Origin: JBQTII01 sp052387905 | GTDB lineage: Bacteria; Actinomycetota; Actinomycetes; Sporichthyales; Sporichthyaceae | NCBI GenBank assembly: GCA_052387905.1 | Contig: JBQTIR010000003.1 | Location: 52,402 to 116,401, forward strand | Direction: 5' to 3' | DNA length: 64,000 nucleotides | In this document: positions 59,775 through 64,000 of the stretch, piece after piece | How the letters are laid out: each line of letters begins with the position of its first letter | Numbering within the stretch: position 1 is the stretch's first letter | Program-made: the position numbers and the translations under genes | The notes under the pieces: generated by a model | Database searches by the model: none | What the model was told of the DNA's origin: nothing | What the model saw: only the letters and a program-made list of their open reading frames with translations

Positions 59775-60437
59775 GTGGACGTGAGCGCCCCGGCAGCGCA
59801 CGCCAAGACCCCACCCGCCGCGCCCACCGCCGCCACGGAGAGCCGCGTCGCCCGTAAACGCGCCGAACGACGCCGACTGCTCGAGCGCACCGCCGCCGAG
59901 GTGTTCGCCCAACGTGGCTACGAGGGTGCCAACTTCGAGGAGATCGCGGCTCGCCTGGATCTGCGGGGTGCGAGTCTGTACTACTACTACCCGTCCAAGG
60001 AAGAACTTTTCCTGCGTTCGATCGAGAACGCGACCGCGGAAGTGCTCGCCCGCCTGCGACCCATCGCCGCCGCAAAGCTTCCCGCCGACGAGCGCCTGCG
60101 CCGGCTGTTCGTCGAACAGGCGATCATCGAGATCCGCGACTACCCGGCCTTCGCGCCGCTGTTCGCGATGTCCGTGCCGGTCCCCGCGATCGACGCACGG
60201 CTGGCCGAACTGCGCCTGGAGCACGGCATGGTCTTTCGCGGCGTCGCCCTCGAGGTCGCCCGGCAACACAAGATCGCCCGCCGTCGCGCCAGCATCTCCA
60301 TCCTGCTCGCGCTCGGCGCGCTGGGGCAGGTGCACAGCTGGTACGACCCGTCCGGACCGCTCGGGCTCACCGAGATGTCCGAGGAGATCGCCGAGCAGCT
60401 GCTCCGCGCCTTCCTGAGCAACGCCCCCACCCGCTGA
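59775..60437 (+). CDS. TetR family transcriptional regulator
   Basis: The 220-residue protein has a basic N-terminus, then the TetR helix-turn-helix at about residues 30-75 (RLLERTAAEVFAQRGYEGAN, DLRGASLYYYYPSKEELF). The helical ligand domain includes RDYPAFAPLFAMSVPVPAID and HKIARRRASISILLALGALG. KstR2-like and fatty-acid-type TetRs have similar YYYYPSKEEL sequences. The GTG at 59775 follows AGGGAGGG. It probably controls the divergent lipoprotein-synthetase-dehydrogenase operon and possibly the downstream hydroxylase, whose promoter has a palindrome. Confidence 0.92.
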   Translation: MDVSAPAAHAKTPPAAPTAATESRVARKRAERRRLLERTAAEVFAQRGYEGANFEEIAARLDLRGASLYYYYPSKEELFLRSIENATAEVLARLRPIAAAKLPADERLRRLFVEQAIIEIRDYPAFAPLFAMSVPVPAIDARLAELRLEHGMVFRGVALEVARQHKIARRRASISILLALGALGQVHSWYDPSGPLGLTEMSEEIAEQLLRAFLSNAPTR

Positions 60438-60490
60438 GCCGCTCCGTAACCGCCCGAGCGGGGGCCTGCGTGGACGCCGCCGCCGGATTT

Positions 60491-60508
60491 TTCAAGACAT
60501 CTCTTGAA
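60491..60508. promoter_or_regulatory. Putative TetR operator upstream of the molybdenum hydroxylase gene
   Basis: TTCAAGA (60491-60497) and TCTTGAA (60502-60508) form a perfect inverted repeat around CATC. It lies 130 bases upstream of the hydroxylase start and 54 bases after the TetR stop. The CAAG/CTTG half-sites resemble KstR2-type operators of steroid-catabolic actinomycetes, though the 4-base spacing differs. The rest of the 60438-60637 gap shows nothing else. Confidence 0.55.
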
Positions 60509-60637
60509 GTTCTTGCTCTGCATTGCCATGCTGACGCGCAGACACCGCTTCCAGAGCCCTGTCCCTCGGGTTCCCGCGCGACCCGGCCTGCGCGGAACGG
60601 CTGAATCCGCTTCGGTGCCGAACCGAAAGGAACACCC

Positions 60638-63028
60638 ATGCACACCTCCCCGAGCGTCGAGCCCACCCCGATCGAGCTGTCCCCCGACGTCGGCGTCGAC
60701 GGCACCTCACGACGGCACTTCCTCGGCTACGTGCTCGCAGGCGCCACCCTGGCCGTCACCGCGGATCTCTCCGTCGCCGGGACGAGCGCCGACACCGCCC
60801 ACGCTGCCGGCGCGACACCGCTGCCCAGCAACCCCTTGTTCGGCGACGCCTATGACTTCCTCGACACGATGCGCGATGTCGCGAACGAGACCCATCACCT
60901 GCTCAAGATCGAAGTCAAGTCCGACGGCACCGCGCACTTCGACATGCCGCGCCAGGAGGTGGGTCAAGGCCTCACGACCTCCATCGCACAGATGATCGGC
61001 GATGAGTTGGACCTGCCGTTCGACCAGGTTGTCATCACCCTTGCCGACGCCCGGCCGGAGCTGATCCACAACCAGCTCACCGGCGGTTCCACGGCGGTCT
61101 ACTCGCTGTTCCTGCCCGTCAAGATCATGGCGGCGACGGCGCGGACCGCCTTGTCCCAGGCGGCGGCGCAGATGTGGGGTGTCGATCTCCAGCACGTGAG
61201 CACCCGGCAGGGAGCCGTGTTCGGACCCGACGGGCAGATGGCGACCTACGCCTCGCTCGCCGAGCGGGCAGCCTCCGTTGTCACCAAGACCCTGCGCGTG
61301 GAACTGAAGTCGACGCCGGGCAACCTGGTCGGGAAGTCGATCGGTCGCGTGGACGCCCGCGACATCGTGACCGGTTCAAAGAAGTTCACCATGGACCTGG
61401 CGGTCCCGAACGCACTGCCCACGATGATCTGCCGCGCCCCCACCTTCAACGGCAAGGTCCTGGGGGTACGCAACCTGGAGCAGGTCCGGCGGATGCCCGG
61501 GGTGACCGATGTCGGTCAGATCAGCTCCGGTGTCGCAGTCCGGGCCCGTACCTTCGGCCAGTGCATCGATGCGGTGCGCGCGCTGAAGGTGGACTGGGGC
61601 GCCGGCACCAAGGACAACGACGACAACGCAAGCATCGCTCGCCAGGTCGCCGCGGCCCAACTGCCGATGACGAAGGCCGAGCCCTTGGCGGAGGTGGTCG
61701 AACAGACCTACACCTTCCAGTGCCGCAGCGGCTCACCGATGGAGACCAACTGCGCGATCGCCGACGTACGCGCCGACCGGGCCGAGGTGTGGTCGGTCCT
61801 GAAGGTGCCGATCGTCACCCTGCAGCGCATCGCCCTGATGTTGGACATGCCTGCCGAGAACGTCACCGTGCACTGCGTCACCGGCGGCGGGTCCTTCGGC
61901 CGCCACCTGTTCTCCGACGCGGCCTATGAGGCCGTCGAAGCGTCCAAACTCTTCGGAAAGCCCGTCCGGTTGATGTGGCACCGCGCGGACGACAACCGGC
62001 ACGGCCGCATGCATCCGATCGCGGTCTGCCACGTCGCCGCGAGCGTGGTCGGCAAGACCGTGACCAACTTTCAGGTCCGGCATGCCTCGGCGGCCATGGA
62101 CGTCACCCACGGCCTCGGTGAGATCTTCTCCGGTGCGGCGGCGGCCCAGGATCAGAGATTCGGTTTCTCGGGCAACAAGGCGGTGGGCAACTACTCCGTT
62201 TCAGCGGGTTTCTTCAACCTGATCACTGTTGTCCCCTATGACTTCGGGCCGACGGACATGCTCTTGAACGAGACCTTCAACTTCGACGATTTCCCGACGA
62301 GCGCGGTCCGCAACGTCTGGGCACCGGACCTGGTGACCGCACGGGAGCTCCTGATCGAAAAACTCGCGGCGAAGATGGACCTGGACGGCTACGAGTTCCG
62401 CCGCAGCTTCCTCAAGACCGACGGCTTCCGCAAGGTGCTCGACGTCGCCGCCGAGGCTGCCGATTGGGGCCGCAAGATGCCCGCGGGTACCGCACAGGCG
62501 ATCACCACCCATCAGGACTTCAAGGCGTTCACCGCCTGCGTGATGGAACTCGACGCACGACCGAGCATGGTCAATCGCAAGATCCGTGACGCCTACACCG
62601 GGCCACGGGTCACCAAGGCCGTCGTCGTCGTCGATGTCGGTAACCCCATCAACCCGCGTGCGGTCGCCGCGCAGATGATGGGCGGCATGATCGACGGCAT
62701 CGCCCAAGCACTCACCGCCAGTTGTCACATCGAGAACGGGCTTCCGGTGGAGGCATCGTGGGACAACTACCGCTATACGCGGCAGTGGAACACCCCGCCG
62801 GAGTTCCGGTGCATCGTGATGCCCAAGAGCCGGGAGATTCCTGGTGGGGTAGGCGAACTGGGAGTGGCGGGTGCCCAGGCCTGCGCGGCGGTTGCCTACG
62901 CCCGAGCGACCAAGACCGACCCCACGGAGTTCCCGGTCAACTTCCGGGAGCCGTTGGGGTTCGCGGTGAAGTCAAGGATTCCGCCGATACCGCAGAGCCC
63001 TGTCAACGGTCGCCGTTTCGCCCGCTGA
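60638..63028 (+). CDS. Tat-exported molybdenum hydroxylase large subunit (isoquinoline 1-oxidoreductase beta / xanthine dehydrogenase family)
   Basis: The 796-residue protein has a twin-arginine signal (SRRHFLGYVLAGATLAVTAD) and then the molybdopterin-cytosine-dinucleotide subunit of the xanthine dehydrogenase family. Segments are PRQEVGQGLTTSIAQMIGDE, NQLTGGSTAVYSLFLPVKIM, VTGSKKFTMDLAVPNALPTM, VTGGGSFGRHLFSDAAYEAV and the active-site Glu loop VGELGVAGAQACAAVAYARA. The domain order fits the isoquinoline oxidoreductase beta subgroup. Such enzymes need a small [2Fe-2S] subunit and electron acceptor; none is adjacent. The ATG has AAAGGAA upstream. Substrate unknown. Confidence 0.88.
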   Translation: MHTSPSVEPTPIELSPDVGVDGTSRRHFLGYVLAGATLAVTADLSVAGTSADTAHAAGATPLPSNPLFGDAYDFLDTMRDVANETHHLLKIEVKSDGTAHFDMPRQEVGQGLTTSIAQMIGDELDLPFDQVVITLADARPELIHNQLTGGSTAVYSLFLPVKIMAATARTALSQAAAQMWGVDLQHVSTRQGAVFGPDGQMATYASLAERAASVVTKTLRVELKSTPGNLVGKSIGRVDARDIVTGSKKFTMDLAVPNALPTMICRAPTFNGKVLGVRNLEQVRRMPGVTDVGQISSGVAVRARTFGQCIDAVRALKVDWGAGTKDNDDNASIARQVAAAQLPMTKAEPLAEVVEQTYTFQCRSGSPMETNCAIADVRADRAEVWSVLKVPIVTLQRIALMLDMPAENVTVHCVTGGGSFGRHLFSDAAYEAVEASKLFGKPVRLMWHRADDNRHGRMHPIAVCHVAASVVGKTVTNFQVRHASAAMDVTHGLGEIFSGAAAAQDQRFGFSGNKAVGNYSVSAGFFNLITVVPYDFGPTDMLLNETFNFDDFPTSAVRNVWAPDLVTARELLIEKLAAKMDLDGYEFRRSFLKTDGFRKVLDVAAEAADWGRKMPAGTAQAITTHQDFKAFTACVMELDARPSMVNRKIRDAYTGPRVTKAVVVVDVGNPINPRAVAAQMMGGMIDGIAQALTASCHIENGLPVEASWDNYRYTRQWNTPPEFRCIVMPKSREIPGGVGELGVAGAQACAAVAYARATKTDPTEFPVNFREPLGFAVKSRIPPIPQSPVNGRRFAR

Positions 63029-63114
63029 CCTTTCTGACCGGGGCGCTCACTTCTGGCGGCATGCATGCCCACGTGCTCGCGACACGCCGCGCGACCCGCG
63101 GCGTGTCGCGCATA

Positions 63115-63668
63115 TCAGGCATGAATGCCGCGCGGATCCAGGAAACGTTCGACGTGCGCACCCGCGAGGAGTTCGTGGACCTGAGCCTGCGCCCAGGGTG
63201 AGATGTCGCTGTCCGGGGCAGTGGCGCGGGCGACGAAGTCGGCCCACGGAATCCAGTCGGCCTCGGCGACCTCGGCGGGGTCCAGGAACGGGTCGGCGTC
63301 GGTGCGGGCGAGGAACACCGGGCACAACTCGTGCTCCTCGATCCCGGCGAAGCTGGCGCGGTAGGAGAACTGCGGCAGGACCAGTTCGAGGTCGTCGACC
63401 GCGAGGCCCAGTTCCTGCTCCAGGCGACGCGTCACGGCGTCGCGCGGGTCTTCCCCGGGCCCAGGATGGCCGCAGCAGGTGTTGGTCCACACCCCGGGCC
63501 AGGTGAGCTTGTCCAGCGCTCGACGGGTCATCAGCAGCTGGCCGGCCCCGTCGAAGACGTAGCAGGAGAAGGCCAGGTGATACGGCGTCACCGGGCCGTG
63601 GACATCAGCCTTGTCGGCGACTCCGCAGGCCTGCCCGTCCGGGGTCAGCAGGACCACCTGTTCCGCGT

Positions 63669-63672
<4 letters not shown>
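63115..63672 (-). CDS. idi: Isopentenyl-diphosphate delta-isomerase, type 1
   Basis: This cytoplasmic Nudix-fold enzyme of 185 residues interconverts isopentenyl and dimethylallyl diphosphate for isoprenoid synthesis. YHLAFSCYVFDGAGQLLMTR, KLTWPGVWTNTCCGHPGPGE with the catalytic Cys, DAVTRRLEQELGLAV and FAGIEEHELCPVFLAR with the metal-binding and catalytic Glu residues all match E. coli Idi. The GTG at 63672 is chosen because it overlaps the pgm stop as GTGA and gives the normal N-terminus VNAEQVVLL. Confidence 0.96.

Positions 63673-64000
<328 letters not shown>

Overview
The window is GC-rich throughout and reads as the chromosome of an actinomycete (Actinomycetota). The evidence is an F420-dependent glucose-6-phosphate dehydrogenase, further F420-type LLM oxidoreductases, a mycothiol-type DsbA nitroreductase, a group II truncated globin, and many GTG starts with 4-base start/stop overlaps. 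The run rpiB - DsbA-like - pepN, followed by HNH endonuclease, globin, thioesterase, EttA and SSB genes, matches from memory the order around Rv2465c-Rv2478c of Mycobacterium tuberculosis. The repertoire is not mycobacterial. A Sporichthya/Frankia-type actinomycete is my best guess, and that is inference only.

Layout. 1-4.3 kb: a truncated unknown gene, an ECF sigma factor without a visible anti-sigma factor, two small membrane proteins, fgd, rpiB and a DsbA-like nitroreductase. 4.4-10.7 kb: pepN, a DUF5130/membrane pair, malQ and an HNH endonuclease. 10.9-15.3 kb: a broken IS3-type transposase, an AT-richer leader, and a 1,103-residue protein with an IniB-like N-terminus followed by concatenated families of acidic repeats. 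15.3-24.5 kb: a coupled trio (prolyl oligopeptidase, MscS, globin), two thioesterases, ettA, ssb, orn, a cytidylate-kinase-like gene and three tRNAs (Arg-UCU, His-GUG, Lys-CUU). 24.5-28.7 kb: two exported beta-propeller proteins (RCC1 and PD40) and a DUF3352 membrane protein. 28.8-36.7 kb: an F420 oxidoreductase/phosphotransferase operon, thioesterases, a two-component system enclosing a secreted YtkA/FixH-like protein, and an AI-2E family permease. 36.3-43 kb: small membrane proteins, a CopD-like protein, an exported SBP56-like propeller, an acyltransferase and a pirin.

43-60.5 kb is an accessory block for uptake and CoA-dependent degradation of an unknown organic acid or lipid-like substrate. 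It holds four substrate-binding lipoproteins (three of them paralogues sharing a GCGTRA signature), a fused LivH-LivM permease interrupted by an in-frame TAA, one LivF ATPase (no LivG is present), two acyl-CoA dehydrogenases, an acyl-CoA synthetase, a regulator made of two TetR units in one chain, a normal TetR, and several perfect palindromes in the divergent promoters. 60.6-64 kb: a Tat-exported molybdenum hydroxylase large subunit, idi, and the 3' end of pgm.

Most notable for follow-up: the mosaic-repeat IniB-like protein, the nonsense codon in livHM, a pair of distant intergenic palindromes with a compensatory base-pair change, the double TetR, and the palindrome cluster at 47.35-47.45 kb.
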